Source: Porphyra umbilicalis (taxonomy: Eukaryota > Rhodophyta > Bangiophyceae > Bangiales > Bangiaceae). From it: DNA of 64,000 bases. The stretch lies in NCBI GenBank assembly GCA_002049455.2, contig KV918814.1:161467-225466 (forward strand). The letters are read 5' to 3'. Both the position numbers and the translations under genes were made by a program. Under the pieces are notes generated by a model. The model saw nothing but the letters and a program-made list of their open reading frames with translations. It was not told the origin of the DNA and ran no database searches. How positions within the stretch are numbered: position 1 is the first letter of the stretch; each line of letters begins with the position of its first letter. Of the stretch, positions 14,301 through 29,300 are shown piece by piece.

Positions 14301-17300
14301 CGCACAAACTGCGGATGCAGGGGCGCACCTGGGCAGTGCAATCTGCTTTCCAAAACACCCGAAGACTTTTGGACTGCTGAAGTGCCGCCCCGCAGCATGC
14401 GCCATGGACGATCCGCTGACATGCCGTATTGGCCGGTGACAGACGTTTCGGGTCGCCACGCGCAAACTACGCATGCACGGGCGTACCTGGGCAGCGCAAT
14501 CTGCTTTCCACGACACCCGAAGACTCTCGGGGTGTCTATCTGCCACTACGCAGCATGCGCGGTTAACGCTGACCTGACAGCTGGTTTTCATAGGTGCCCG
14601 TATGTGGCGGTGACAGACGTTTTGGATCGCCACGCACAAACTGCGGATGCAGGGGCGCACCTGGGCAGTGCAATCTGCTTTCCAAAACACCCGAAGACTT
14701 TTGGACTGCTGAAGTGCCGCCCCGCAGCATGCGCCATGGACGATCCGCTGACATGCCGTATTGGCCGGTGACAGACGTTTCGGGTCGCCACGCGCAAACT
14801 ACGCATGCACGGGCGTACCTGGGCAGCGCAATCTGCTTTCCACGACACCCGAAGACTCTCGGGGTGTCTATCTGCCACACGCAGCATGCGCGGTTAACGC
14901 TGACCTGACAGCTGGTTTTCATAGGTGCCCGTATGTGGCGGTGACAGACGTTTTGGATCGCCACGCACAAACTGCGGATGCAGGGGCGCACCTGGGCAGT
15001 GCAATCTGCTTTCCAAAACACCCGAAGACTTTTGGACTGCTGAAGTGCCGCCCCGCAGCATGCGCCATGGACGATCCGCTGACATGCCGTATTGGCCGGT
15101 GACAGACGTTTCGGGTCGCCACGCGCAAACTACGCATGCACGGGCGTACCTGGGCAGCGCAATCTGCTTTCCACGACACCCGAAGACTCTCGGGGTGTCT
15201 ATCTGCCACTACGCAGCATGCGCGGTTAACGCTGACCTGACAGCTGGTTTTCATAGGTGCCCGTATGTGGCGGTGACAGACGTTTTGGATCGCCACGCAC
15301 AAACTGCGGATGCAGGGGCGCACCTGGGCAGTGCAATCTGCTTTCCAAAACACCCGAAGACTTTTGGACTGCTGAAGTGCCGCCCCGCAGCATGCGCCAT
15401 GGACGATCCGCTGACATGCCGTATTGGCCGGTGACAGACGTTTCGGGTCGCCACGCGCAAACTACGCATGCACGGGCGTACCTGGGCAGCGCAATCTGCT
15501 TTCCACGACACCCGAAGACTCTCGGGGTGTCTATCTGCCACTACGCAGCATGCGCGGTTAACGCTGACCTGACAGCTGGTTTTCATAGGTGCCCGTATGT
15601 GGCGGTGACAGACGTTTTGGATCGCCACGCACAAACTGCGGATGCAGGGGCGCACCTGGGCAGTGCAATCTGCTTTCCAAAACACCCGAAGACTTTTGGA
15701 CTGCTGAAGTGCCGCCCCGCAGCATGCGCCATGGACGATCCGCTGACATGCCGTATTGGCCGGTGACAGACGTTTCGGGTCGCCACGCGCAAACTACGCA
15801 TGCACGGGCGTACCTGGGCAGCGCAATCTGCTTTCCACGACACCCGAAGACTCTCGGGGTGTCTATCTGCCACTACGCAGCATGCGCGGTTAACGCTGAC
15901 CTGACAGCTGGTTTTCATAGGTGCCCGTATGTGGCGGTGACAGACGTTTTGGATCGCCACGCACAAACTGCGGATGCAGGGGCGCACCTGGGCAGTGCAA
16001 TCTGCTTTCCAAAACACCCGAAGACTTTTGGACTGCTGAAGTGCCGCCCCGCAGCATGCGCCATGGACGATCCGCTGACATGCCGTATTGGCCGGTGACA
16101 GACGTTTCGGGTCGCCACGCGCAAACTACGCATGCACGGGCGTACCTGGGCAGCGCAATCTGCTTTCCACGACACCCGAAGACTCTCGGGGTGTCTATCT
16201 GCCACTACGCAGCATGCGCGGTTAACGCTGACCTGACAGCTGGTTTTCATAGGTGCCCGTATGTGGCGGTGACAGACGTTTTGGATCGCCACGCACAAAC
16301 TGCGGATGCAGGGGCGCACCTGGGCAGTGCAATCTGCTTTCCAAAACACCCGAAGACTTTTGGACTGCTGAAGTGCCGCCCCGCAGCATGCGCCATGGAC
16401 GATCCGCTGACATGCCGTATTGGCCGGTGACAGACGTTTCGGGTCGCCACGCGCAAACTACGCATGCACGGGCGTACCTGGGCAGCGCAATCTGCTTTCC
16501 ACGACACCCGAAGACTCTCGGGGTGTCTATCTGCCACTACGCAGCATGCGCGGTTAACGCTGACCTGACAGCTGGTTTTCATAGGTGCCCGTATGTGGCG
16601 GTGACAGACGTTTTGGATCGCCACGCACAAACTGCGGATGCAGGGGCGCACCTGGGCAGTGCAATCTGCTTTCCAAAACACCCGAAGACTTTTGGACTGC
16701 TGAAGTGCCGCCCCGCAGCATGCGCCATGGACGATCCGCTGACATGCCGTATTGGCCGGTGACAGACGTTTCGGGTCGCCACGCGCAAACTACGCATGCA
16801 CGGGCGTACCTGGGCAGCGCAATCTGCTTTCCACGACACCCGAAGACTCTCGGGGTGTCTATCTGCCACTACGCAGCATGCGCGGTTAACGCTGACCTGA
16901 CAGCTGGTTTTCATAGGTGCCCGTATGTGGCGGTGACAGACGTTTTGGATCGCCACGCACAAACTGCGGATGCAGGGGCGCACCTGGGCAGTGCAATCTG
17001 CTTTCCAAAACACCCGAAGACTTTTGGACTGCTGAAGTGCCGCCCCGCAGCATGCGCCATGGACGATCCGCTGACATGCCGTATTGGCCGGTGACAGACG
17101 TTTCGGGTCGCCACGCGCAAACTACGCATGCACGGGCGTACCTGGGCAGCGCAATCTGCTTTCCACGACACCCGAAGACTCTCGGGGTGTCTATCTGCCA
17201 CTACGCAGCATGCGCGGTTAACGCTGACCTGACAGCTGGTTTTCATAGGTGCCCGTATGTGGCGGTGACAGACGTTTTGGATCGCCACGCACAAACTGCG

Positions 17301-20300
17301 GATGCAGGGGCGCACCTGGGCAGTGCAATCTGCTTTCCAAAACACCCGAAGACTTTTGGACTGCTGAAGTGCCGCCCCGCAGCATGCGCCATGGACGATC
17401 CGCTGACATGCCGTATTGGCCGGTGACAGACGTTTCGGGTCGCCACGCGCAAACTACGCATGCACGGGCGTACCTGGGCAGCGCAATCTGCTTTCCACGA
17501 CACCCGAAGACTCTCGGGGTGTCTATCTGCCACTACGCAGCATGCGCGGTTAACGCTGACCTGACAGCTGGTTTTCATAGGTGCCCGTATGTGGCGGTGA
17601 CAGACGTTTTGGATCGCCACGCACAAACTGCGGATGCAGGGGCGCACCTGGGCAGTGCAATCTGCTTTCCAAAACACCCGAAGACTTTTGGACTGCTGAA
17701 GTGCCGCCCCGCAGCATGCGCCATGGACGATCCGCTGACATGCCGTATTGGCCGGTGACAGACGTTTCGGGTCGCCACGCGCAAACTACGCATGCACGGG
17801 CGTACCTGGGCAGCGCAATCTGCTTTCCACGACACCCGAAGACTCTCGGGTGTCTATCTGCCACTACGCAGCATGCGCGGTTAACGCTGACCTGACAGCT
17901 GGTTTTCATAGGTGCCCGTATGTGGCGGTGACAGACGTTTTGGATCGCCACGCACAAACTGCGGATGCAGGGGCGCACCTGGGCAGTGCAATCTGCTTTC
18001 CAAAACACCCGAAGACTTTTGGACTGCTGAAGTGCCGCCCCGCAGCATGCGCCATGGACGATCCGCTGACATGCCGTATTGGCCGGTGACAGACGTTTCG
18101 GGTCGCCACGCGCAAACTACGCATGCACGGGCGTACCTGGGCAGCGCAATCTGCTTTCCACGACACCCGAAGACTCTCGGGGTGTCTATCTGCCACTAGC
18201 AGCATGCGCGGTAACGCTGACCTGACAGCTGGTTTTCATAGGTGCCCGTATGTGGCGGTGACAGACGTTTTGGATCGCCACGCACAAACTGCGGATGCAG
18301 GGGCGCACCTGGGCAGTGCAATCTGCTTTCCAAAACACCCGAAGACTTTTGGACTGCTGAAGTGCCGCCCCGCAGCATGCGCCATGGACGATCCGCTGAC
18401 ATGCCGTATTGGCCGGTGACAGACGTTTCGGGTCGCCACGCGCAAACTACGCATGCACGGGCGTACCTGGGCAGCGCAATCTGCTTTCCACGACACCCGA
18501 AGACTCTCGGGGTGTCTATCTGCCACTACGCAGCATGCGCGGTTAACGCTGACCTGACAGCTGGTTTTCATAGGTGCCCGTATGTGGCGGTGACAGACGT
18601 TTTGGATCGCCACGCACAAACTGCGGATGCAGGGGCGCACCTGGGCAGTGCAATCTGCTTTCCAAAACACCCGAAGACTTTTGGACTGCTGAAGTGCCGC
18701 CCCGCAGCATGCGCCATGGACGATCCGCTGACATGCCGTATTGGCCGGTGACAGACGTTTCGGGTCGCCACGCGCAAACTACGCATGCACGGGCGTACCT
18801 GGGCAGCGCAATCTGCTTTCCACGACACCCGAAGACTCTCGGGGTGTCTATCTGCCACTACGCAGCATGCGCGGTTAACGCTGACCTGACAGCTGGTTTT
18901 CATAGGTGCCCGTATGTGGCGGTGACAGACGTTTTGGATCGCCACGCACAAACTGCGGATGCAGGGGCGCACCTGGGCAGTGCAATCTGCTTTCCAAAAC
19001 ACCCGAAGACTTTTGGACTGCTGAAGTGCCGCCCCGCAGCATGCGCCATGGACGATCCGCTGACATGCCGTATTGGCCGGTGACAGACGTTTCGGGTCGC
19101 CACGCGCAAACTACGCATGCACGGGCGTACCTGGGCAGCGCAATCTGCTTTCCACGACACCCGAAGACTCTCGGGGTGTCTATCTGCCACTACGCAGCAT
19201 GCGCGGTTAACGCTGACCTGACAGCTGGTTTTCATAGGTGCCCGTATGTGGCGGTGACAGACGTTTTGGATCGCCACGCACAAACTGCGGATGCAGGGGC
19301 GCACCTGGGCAGTGCAATCTGCTTTCCAAAACACCCGAAGACTTTTGGACTGCTGAAGTGCCGCCCCGCAGCATGCGCCATGGACGATCCGCTGACATGC
19401 CGTATTGGCCGGTGACAGACGTTTCGGGTCGCCACGCGCAAACTACGCATGCACGGGCGTACCTGGGCAGCGCAATCTGCTTTCCACGACACCCGAAGAC
19501 TCTCGGGGTGTCTATCTGCCACTACGCAGCATGCGCGGTTAACGCTGACCTGACAGCTGGTTTTCATAGGTGCCCGTATGTGGCGGTGACAGACGTTTTG
19601 GATCGCCACGCACAAACTGCGGATGCAGGGGCGCACCTGGGCAGTGCAATCTGCTTTCCAAAACACCCGAAGACTTTTGGACTGCTGAAGTGCCGCCCCG
19701 CAGCATGCGCCATGGACGATCCGCTGACATGCCGTATTGGCCGGTGACAGACGTTTCGGGTCGCCACGCGCAAACTACGCATGCACGGGCGTACCTGGGC
19801 AGCGCAATCTGCTTTCCACGACACCCGAAGACTCTCGGGGTGTCTATCTGCCACTACGCAGCATGCGCGGTTAACGCTGACCTGACAGCTGGTTTTCATA
19901 GGTGCCCGTATGTGGCGGTGACAGACGTTTTGGATCGCCACGCACAAACTGCGGATGCAGGGGCGCACCTGGGCAGTGCAATCTGCTTTCCAAAACACCC
20001 GAAGACTTTTGGACTGCTGAAGTGCCGCCCCGCAGCATGCGCCATGGACGATCCGCTGACATGCCGTATTGGCCGGTGACAGACGTTTCGGGTCGCCACG
20101 CGCAAACTACGCATGCACGGGCGTACCTGGGCAGCGCAATCTGCTTTCCACGACACCCGAAGACTCTCGGGGTGTCTATCTGCCACTACGCAGCATGCGC
20201 GGTTAACGCTGACCTGACAGCTGGTTTTCATAGGTGCCCGTATGTGGCGGTGACAGACGTTTTGGATCGCCACGCACAAACTGCGGATGCAGGGGCGCAC

Positions 20301-23300
20301 CTGGGCAGTGCAATCTGCTTTCCAAAACACCCGAAGACTTTTGGACTGCTGAAGTGCCGCCCCGCAGCATGCGCCATGGACGATCCGCTGACATGCCGTA
20401 TTGGCCGGTGACAGACGTTTCGGGTCGCCACGCGCAAACTACGCATGCACGGGCGTACCTGGGCAGCGCAATCTGCTTTCCACGACACCCGAAGACTCTC
20501 GGGGTGTCTATCTGCCACTACGCAGCATGCGCGGTTAACGCTGACCTGACAGCTGGTTTTCATAGGTGCCCGTATGTGGCGGTGACAGACGTTTTGGATC
20601 GCCACGCACAAACTGCGGATGCAGGGGCGCACCTGGGCAGTGCAATCTGCTTTCCAAAACACCCGAAGACTTTTGGACTGCTGAAGTGCCGCCCCGCAGC
20701 ATGCGCCATGGACGATCCGCTGACATGCCGTATTGGCCGGTGACAGACGTTTCGGGTCGCCACGCGCAAACTACGCATGCACGGGCGTACCTGGGCAGCG
20801 CAATCTGCTTTCCACGACACCCGAAGACTCTCGGGGTGTCTATCTGCCACTACGCAGCATGCGCGGTTAACGCTGACCTGACAGCTGGTTTTCATAGGTG
20901 CCCGTATGTGGCGGTGACAGACGTTTTGGATCGCCACGCACAAACTGCGGATGCAGGGGCGCACCTGGGCAGTGCAATCTGCTTTCCAAAACACCCGAAG
21001 ACTTTTGGACTGCTGAAGTGCCGCCCCGCAGCATGCGCCATGGACGATCCGCTGACATGCCGTATTGGCCGGTGACAGACGTTTCGGGTCGCCACGCGCA
21101 AACTACGCATGCACGGGCGTACCTGGGCAGCGCAATCTGCTTTCCACGACACCCGAAGACTCTCGGGGTGTCTATCTGCCACTACGCAGCATGCGCGGTT
21201 AACGCTGACCTGACAGCTGGTTTTCATAGGTGCCCGTATGTGGCGGTGACAGACGTTTTGGATCGCCACGCACAAACTGCGGATGCAGGGGCGCACCTGG
21301 GCAGTGCAATCTGCTTTCCAAAACACCCGAAGACTTTTGGACTGCTGAAGTGCCGCCCCGCAGCATGCGCCATGGACGATCCGCTGACATGCCGTATTGG
21401 CCGGTGACAGACGTTTCGGGTCGCCACGCGCAAACTACGCATGCACGGGCGTACCTGGGCAGCGCAATCTGCTTTCCACGACACCCGAAGACTCTCGGGG
21501 TGTCTATCTGCCACTACGCAGCATGCGCGGTTAACGCTGACCTGACAGCTGGTTTTCATAGGTGCCCGTATGTGGCGGTGACAGACGTTTTGGATCGCCA
21601 CGCACAAACTGCGGATGCAGGGGCGCACCTGGGCAGTGCAATCTGCTTTCCAAAACACCCGAAGACTTTTGGACTGCTGAAGTGCCGCCCCGCAGCATGC
21701 GCCATGGACGATCCGCTGACATGCCGTATTGGCCGGTGACAGACGTTTCGGGTCGCCACGCGCAAACTACGCATGCACGGGCGTACCTGGGCAGCGCAAT
21801 CTGCTTTCCACGACACCCGAAGACTCTCGGGGTGTCTATCTGCCACTACGCAGCATGCGCGGTTAACGCTGACCTGACAGCTGGTTTTCATAGGTGCCCG
21901 TATGTGGCGGTGACAGACGTTTTGGATCGCCACGCACAAACTGCGGATGCAGGGGCGCACCTGGGCAGTGCAATCTGCTTTCCAAAACACCCGAAGACTT
22001 TTGGACTGCTGAAGTGCCGCCCCGCAGCATGCGCCATGGACGATCCGCTGACATGCCGTATTGGCCGGTGACAGACGTTTCGGGTCGCCACGCGCAAACT
22101 ACGCATGCACGGGCGTACCTGGGCAGCGCAATCTGCTTTCCACGACACCCGAAGACTCTCGGGGTGTCTATCTGCCACTACGCAGCATGCGCGGTTAACG
22201 CTGACCTGACAGCTGGTTTTCATAGGTGCCCGTATGTGGCGGTGACAGACGTTTTGGATCGCCACGCACAAACTGCGGATGCAGGGGCGCACCTGGGCAG
22301 TGCAATCTGCTTTCCAAAACACCCGAAGACTTTTGGACTGCTGAAGTGCCGCCCCGCAGCATGCGCCATGGACGATCCGCTGACATGCCGTATTGGCCGG
22401 TGACAGACGTTTCGGGTCGCCACGCGCAAACTACGCATGCACGGGCGTACCTGGGCAGCGCAATCTGCTTTCCACGACACCCGAAGACTCTCGGGGTGTC
22501 TATCTGCCACTACGCAGCATGCGCGGTTAACGCTGACCTGACAGCTGGTTTTCATAGGTGCCCGTATGTGGCGGTGACAGACGTTTTGGATCGCCACGCA
22601 CAAACTGCGGATGCAGGGGCGCACCTGGGCAGTGCAATCTGCTTTCCAAAACACCCGAAGACTTTTGGACTGCTGAAGTGCCGCCCCGCAGCATGCGCCA
22701 TGGACGATCCGCTGACATGCCGTATTGGCCGGTGACAGACGTTTCGGGTCGCCACGCGCAAACTACGCATGCACGGGCGTACCTGGGCAGCGCAATCTGC
22801 TTTCCACGACACCCGAAGACTCTCGGGGTGTCTATCTGCCACCATGCAGCATGCGGGAATAACGCTGACCTGACAGCTGGTTTTCATAGGTGCCCGTATG
22901 TGGCGGTGACAGACGTTTTGGATCGCCACGCACAAACTGCGGATGCAGGGGCGCACCTGGGCAGTGCAATCTGCTTTCCAAAACACCCGAAGACTTTTGG
23001 ACTGCTGAAGTGCCGCCCCGCAGCATGCGCCATGGACGATCCGCTGACATGCCGTATTGGCCGGTGACAGACGTTTCGGGTCGCCACGCGCAAACTACGC
23101 ATGCACGGGCGTACCTGGGCAGCGCAATCTGCTTTCCACGACACCCGAAGACTCTCGGGGTGTCTATCTGCCACTACGCAGCATGCGCGGTTAACGCTGA
23201 CCTGACAGCTGGTTTTCATAGGTGCCCGTATGTGGCGGTGACAGACGTTTTGGATCGCCACGCACAAACTGCGGATGCAGGGGCGCACCTGGGCAGTGCA

Positions 23301-26300
23301 ATCTGCTTTCCAAAACACCCGAAGACTTTTGGACTGCTGAAGTGCCGCCCCGCAGCATGCGCCATGGACGATCCGCTGACATGCCGTATTGGCCGGTGAC
23401 AGACGTTTCGGGTCGCCACGCGCAAACTACGCATGCACGGGCGTACCTGGGCAGCGCAATCTGCTTTCCACGACACCCGAAGACTCTCGGGGTGTCTATC
23501 TGCCACTAGCAGCATGCGCGGTTAACGCTGACCTGACAGCTGGTTTTCATAGGTGCCCGTATGTGGCGGTGACAGACGTTTTGGATCGCCACGCACAAAC
23601 TGCGGATGCAGGGGCGCACCTGGGCAGTGCAATCTGCTTTCCAAAACACCCGAAGACTTTTGGACTGCTGAAGTGCCGCCCCGCAGCATGCGCCATGGAC
23701 GATCCGCTGACATGCCGTATTGGCCGGTGACAGACGTTTCGGGTCGCCACGCGCAAACTACGCATGCACGGGCGTACCTGGGCAGCGCAATCTGCTTTCC
23801 ACGACACCCGAAGACTCTCGGGGTGTCTATCTGCCACTACGCAGCATGCGGGTTAACGCTGACCTGACAGCTGGTTTTCATAGGTGCCCGTATGTGGCGG
23901 TGACAGACGTTTTGGATCGCCACGCACAAACTGCGGATGCAGGGGCGCACCTGGGCAGTGCAATCTGCTTTCCAAAACACCCGAAGACTTTTGGACTGCT
24001 GAAGTGCCGCCCCGCAGCATGCGCCATGGACGATCCGCTGACATGCCGTATTGGCCGGTGACAGACGTTTCGGGTCGCCACGCGCAAACTACGCATGCAC
24101 GGGCGTACCTGGGCAGCGCAATCTGCTTTCCACGACACCCGAAGACTCTCGGGGTGTCTATCTGCCACTACGCAGCATGCGCGGTTAACGCTGACCTGAC
24201 AGCTGGTTTTCATAGGTGCCCGTATGTGGCGGTGACAGACGTTTTGGATCGCCACGCACAAACTGCGGATGCAGGGGCGCACCTGGGCAGTGCAATCTGC
24301 TTTCCAAAACACCCGAAGACTTTTGGACTGCTGAAGTGCCGCCCCGCAGCATGCGCCATGGACGATCCGCTGACATGCCGTATTGGCCGGTGACAGACGT
24401 TTCGGGTCGCCACGCGCAAACTACGCATGCACGGCGTACCTGGGCAGCGCAATCTGCTTTCCACGACACCCGAAGACTCTCGGGGTGTCTATCTGCCACC
24501 ATGCAGCATGCGGGATAACGCTGACCTGACAGCTGGTTTTCATAGGTGCCCGTATGTGGCGGTGACAGACGTTTTGGATCGCCACGCACAAACTGCGGAT
24601 GCAGGGGCGCACCTGGGCAGTGCAATCTGCTTTCCAAAACACCCGAAGACTTTTGGACTGCTGAAGTGCCGCCCCGCAGCATGCGCCATGGACGATCCGC
24701 TGACATGCCGTATTGGCCGGTGACAGACGTTTCGGGTCGCCACGCGCAAACTACGCATGCACGGGCGTACCTGGGCAGCGCAATCTGCTTTCCACGACAC
24801 CCGAAGACTCTCGGGGTGTCTATCTGCCACTACGCAGCATGCGCGGTTAACGCTGACCTGACAGCTGGTTTTCATAGGTGCCCGTATGTGGCGGTGACAG
24901 ACGTTTTGGATCGCCACGCACAAACTGCGGATGCAGGGGCGCACCTGGGCAGTGCAATCTGCTTTCCAAAACACCCGAAGACTTTTGGACTGCTGAAGTG
25001 CCGCCCGCAGCATGCGCCATGGACGATCCGCTGACATGCCGTATTGGCCGGTGACAGACGTTTCGGGTCGCCACGCGCAAACTACGCATGCACGGGCGTA
25101 CCTGGGCAGCGCAATCTGCTTTCCACGACACCCGAAGACTCTCGGGGTGTCTATCTGCCACTACGCAGCATGCGCGGTTAACGCTGACCTGACAGCTGGT
25201 TTTCATAGGTGCCCGTATGTGGCGGTGACAGACGTTTTGGATCGCCACGCACAAACTGCGGATGCAGGGGCGCACCTGGGCAGTGCAATCTGCTTTCCAA
25301 AACACCCGAAGACTTTGGACTGCTGAAGTGCCGCCCGCAGCATGCGCCATGGACGATCCGCTGACATGCCGTATTGGCCGGTGACAGACGTTTCGGGTCG
25401 CCACGCGCAAACTACGCATGCACGGGCGTACCTGGGCAGCGCAATCTGCTTTCCACGACACCCGAAGACTCTCGGGGTGTCTATCTGCCACTACGCAGCA
25501 TGCGCGGTTAACGCTGACCTGACAGCTGGTTTTCATAGGTGCCCGTATGTGGCGGTGACAGACGTTTTGGATCGCCACGCACAAACTGCGGATGCAGGGG
25601 CGCACCTGGGCAGTGCAATCTGCTTTCCAAAACACCCGAAGACTTTTGGACTGCTGAAGTGCCGCCCGCAGCATGCGCCATGGACGATCCGCTGACATGC
25701 CGTATTGGCCGGTGACAGACGTTTCGGGTCGCCACGCGCAAACTACGCATGCACGGGCGTACCTGGGCAGCGCAATCTGCTTTCCACGACACCCGAAGAC
25801 TCTCGGGGTGTCTATCTGCCACTACGCAGCATGCGCGGTTAACGCTGACCTGACAGCTGGTTTTCATAGGTGCCCGTATGTGGCGGTGACAGACGTTTTG
25901 GATCGCCACGCACAAACTGCGGATGCAGGGGCGCACCTGGGCAGTGCAATCTGCTTTCCAAAACACCCGAAGACTTTTGGACTGCTGAAGTGCCGCCCCG
26001 CAGCATGCGCCATGGACGATCCGCTGACATGCCGTATTGGCCGGTGACAGACGTTTCGGGTCGCCACGCGCAAACTACGCATGCACGGGCGTACCTGGGC
26101 AGCGCAATCTGCTTTCCACGACACCCGAAGACTCTCGGGGTGTCTATCTGCCACTACGCAGCATGCGCGGTTAACGCTGACCTGACAGCTGGTTTTCATA
26201 GGTGCCCGTATGTGGCGGTGACAGACGTTTTGGATCGCCACGCACAAACTGCGGATGCAGGGGCGCACCTGGGCAGTGCAATCTGCTTTCCAAAACACCC

Positions 26301-29300
26301 GAAGACTTTTGGACTGCTGAAGTGCCGCCCCGCAGCATGCGCCATGGACGATCCGCTGACATGCCGTATTGGCCGGTGACAGACGTTTCGGGTCGCCACG
26401 CGCAAACTACGCATGCACGGGCGTACTGGGCAGCGCAATCTGCTTTCCACGACACCCGAAGACTCTCGGGGTGTCTATCTGCCACTACGCAGCATGCGCG
26501 GTTAACGCTGACCTGACAGCTGGTTTTCATAGGTGCCCGTATGTGGCGGTGACAGACGTTTTGGATCGCCACGCACAAACTGCGGATGCAGGGGCGCACC
26601 TGGGCAGTGCAATCTGCTTTCCAAAACACCCGAAGACTTTTGGACTGCTGAAGTGCCGCCCCGCAGCATGCGCCATGGACGATCCGCTGACATGCCGTAT
26701 TGGCCGGTGACAGACGTTTCGGGTCGCCACGCGCAAACTACGCATGCACGGGCGTACCTGGGCAGCGCAATCTGCTTTCCACGACACCCGAAGACTCTCG
26801 GGGTGTCTATCTGCCACCATGCAGCATGCGGGATAACGCTGACCTGACAGCTGGTTTTCATAGGTGCCCGTATGTGGCGGTGACAGACGTTTTGGATCGC
26901 CACGCACAAACTGCGGATGCAGGGGCGCACCTGGGCAGTGCAATCTGCTTTCCAAAACACCCGAAGACTTTTGGACTGCTGAAGTGCCGCCCCGCAGCAT
27001 GCGCCATGGACGATCCGCTGACATGCCGTATTGGCCGGTGACAGACGTTCGGGTCGCCACGCGCAAACTACGCATGCACGGGCGTACCTGGGCAGCGCAA
27101 TCTGCTTTCCACGACACCCGAAGACTCTCGGGGTGTCTATCTGCCACTACGCAGCATGCGCGGTTAACGCTGACCTGACAGCTGGTTTTCATAGGTGCCC
27201 GTATGTGGCGGTGACAGACGTTTTGGATCGCCACGCACAAACTGCGGATGCAGGGGCGCACCTGGGCAGTGCAATCTGCTTTCCAAAACACCCGAAGACT
27301 TTTGGACTGCTGAAGTGCCGCCCCGCAGCATGCGCCATGGACGATCCGCTGACATGCCGTATTGGCCGGTGACAGACGTTTCGGGTCGCCACGCGCAAAC
27401 TACGCATGCACGGGCGTACCTGGGCAGCGCAATCTGCTTTCCACGACACCCGAAGACTCTCGGGGTGTCTATCTGCCACTACGCAGCATGCGCGGTTAAC
27501 GCTGACCTGACAGCTGGTTTTCATAGGTGCCCGTATGTGGCGGTGACAGACGTTTTGGATCGCCACGCACAAACTGCGGATGCAGGGGCGCACCTGGGCA
27601 GTGCAATCTGCTTTCCAAAACACCCGAAGACTTTTGGACTGCTGAAGTGCCGCCCCGCAGCATGCGCCATGGACGATCCGCTGACATGCCGTATTGGCCG
27701 GTGACAGACGTTTCGGGTCGCCACGCGCAAACTACGCATGCACGGGCGTACCTGGGCAGCGCAATCTGCTTTCCACGACACCCGAAGACTCTCGGGTGTC
27801 TATCTGCCACTACGCAGCATGCGCGGTTAACGCTGACCTGACAGCTGGTTTTCATAGGTGCCCGTATGTGGCGGTGACAGACGTTTTGGATCGCCACGCA
27901 CAAACTGCGGATGCAGGGGCGCACCTGGGCAGTGCAATCTGCTTTCCAAAACACCCGAAGACTTTTGGACTGCTGAAGTGCCGCCCGCAGCATGCGCCAT
28001 GGACGATCCGCTGACATGCCGTATTGGCCGGTGACAGACGTTTCGGGTCGCCACGCGCAAACTACGCATGCACGGGCGTACCTGGGCAGCGCAATCTGCT
28101 TTCCACGACACCCGAAGACTCTCGGGGTGTCTATCTGCCACTACGCAGCATGCGCGGTTAACGCTGACCTGACAGCTGGTTTTCATAGGTGCCCGTATGT
28201 GGCGGTGACAGACGTTTTGGATCGCCACGCACAAACTGCGGATGCAGGGGCGCACCTGGGCAGTGCAATCTGCTTTCCAAAACACCCGAAGACTTTTGGA
28301 CTGCTGAAGTGCCGCCCCGCAGCATGCGCCATGGACGATCCGCTGACATGCCGTATTGGCCGGTGACAGACGTTTCGGGTCGCCACGCGCAAACTACGCA
28401 TGCACGGGCGTACCTGGGCAGCGCAATCTGCTTTCCACGACACCCGAAGACTCTCGGGGTGTCTATCTGCCACTACGCAGCATGCGCGGTTAACGCTGAC
28501 CTGACAGCTGGTTTTCATAGGTGCCCGTATGTGGCGGTGACAGACGTTTTGGATCGCCACGCACAAACTGCGGATGCAGGGGCGCACCTGGGCAGTGCAA
28601 TCTGCTTTCCAAAACACCCGAAGACTTTTGGACTGCTGAAGTGCCGCCCCGCAGCATGCGCCATGGACGATCCGCTGACATGCCGTATTGGCCGGTGACA
28701 GACGTTTCGGGTCGCCACGCGCAAACTACGCATGCACGGGCGTACCTGGGCAGCGCAATCTGCTTTCCACGACACCCGAAGACTCTCGGGGTGTCTATCT
28801 GCCACCACGCAGCATGCGCGGTAACGCTGACCTGACAGCTGGTTTTCATAGGTGCCCGTATGTGGCGGTGACAGACGTTTTGGATCGCCACGCACAAACT
28901 GCGGATGCAGGGGCGCACCTGGGCAGTGCAATCTGCTTTCCAAAACACCCGAAGACTTTTGGACTGCTGAAGTGCCGCCCCGCAGCATGCGCCATGGACG
29001 ATCCGCTGACATGCCGTATTGGCCGGTGACAGACGTTTCGGGTCGCCACGCGCAAACTACGCATGCACGGGCGTACCTGGGCAGCGCAATCTGCTTTCCA
29101 CGACACCCGAAGACTCTCGGGGTGTCTATCTGCCACTACGCAGCATGCGCGGTTAACGCTGACCTGGACAGCTGGTTTTCATAGGTGCCCGTATGTGGCG
29201 GTGACAGACGTTTTGGATCGCCACGCACAAACTGCGGATGCAGGGGCGCACCTGGGCAGTGCAATCTGCTTTCCAAAACACCCGAAGACTTTTGGACTGC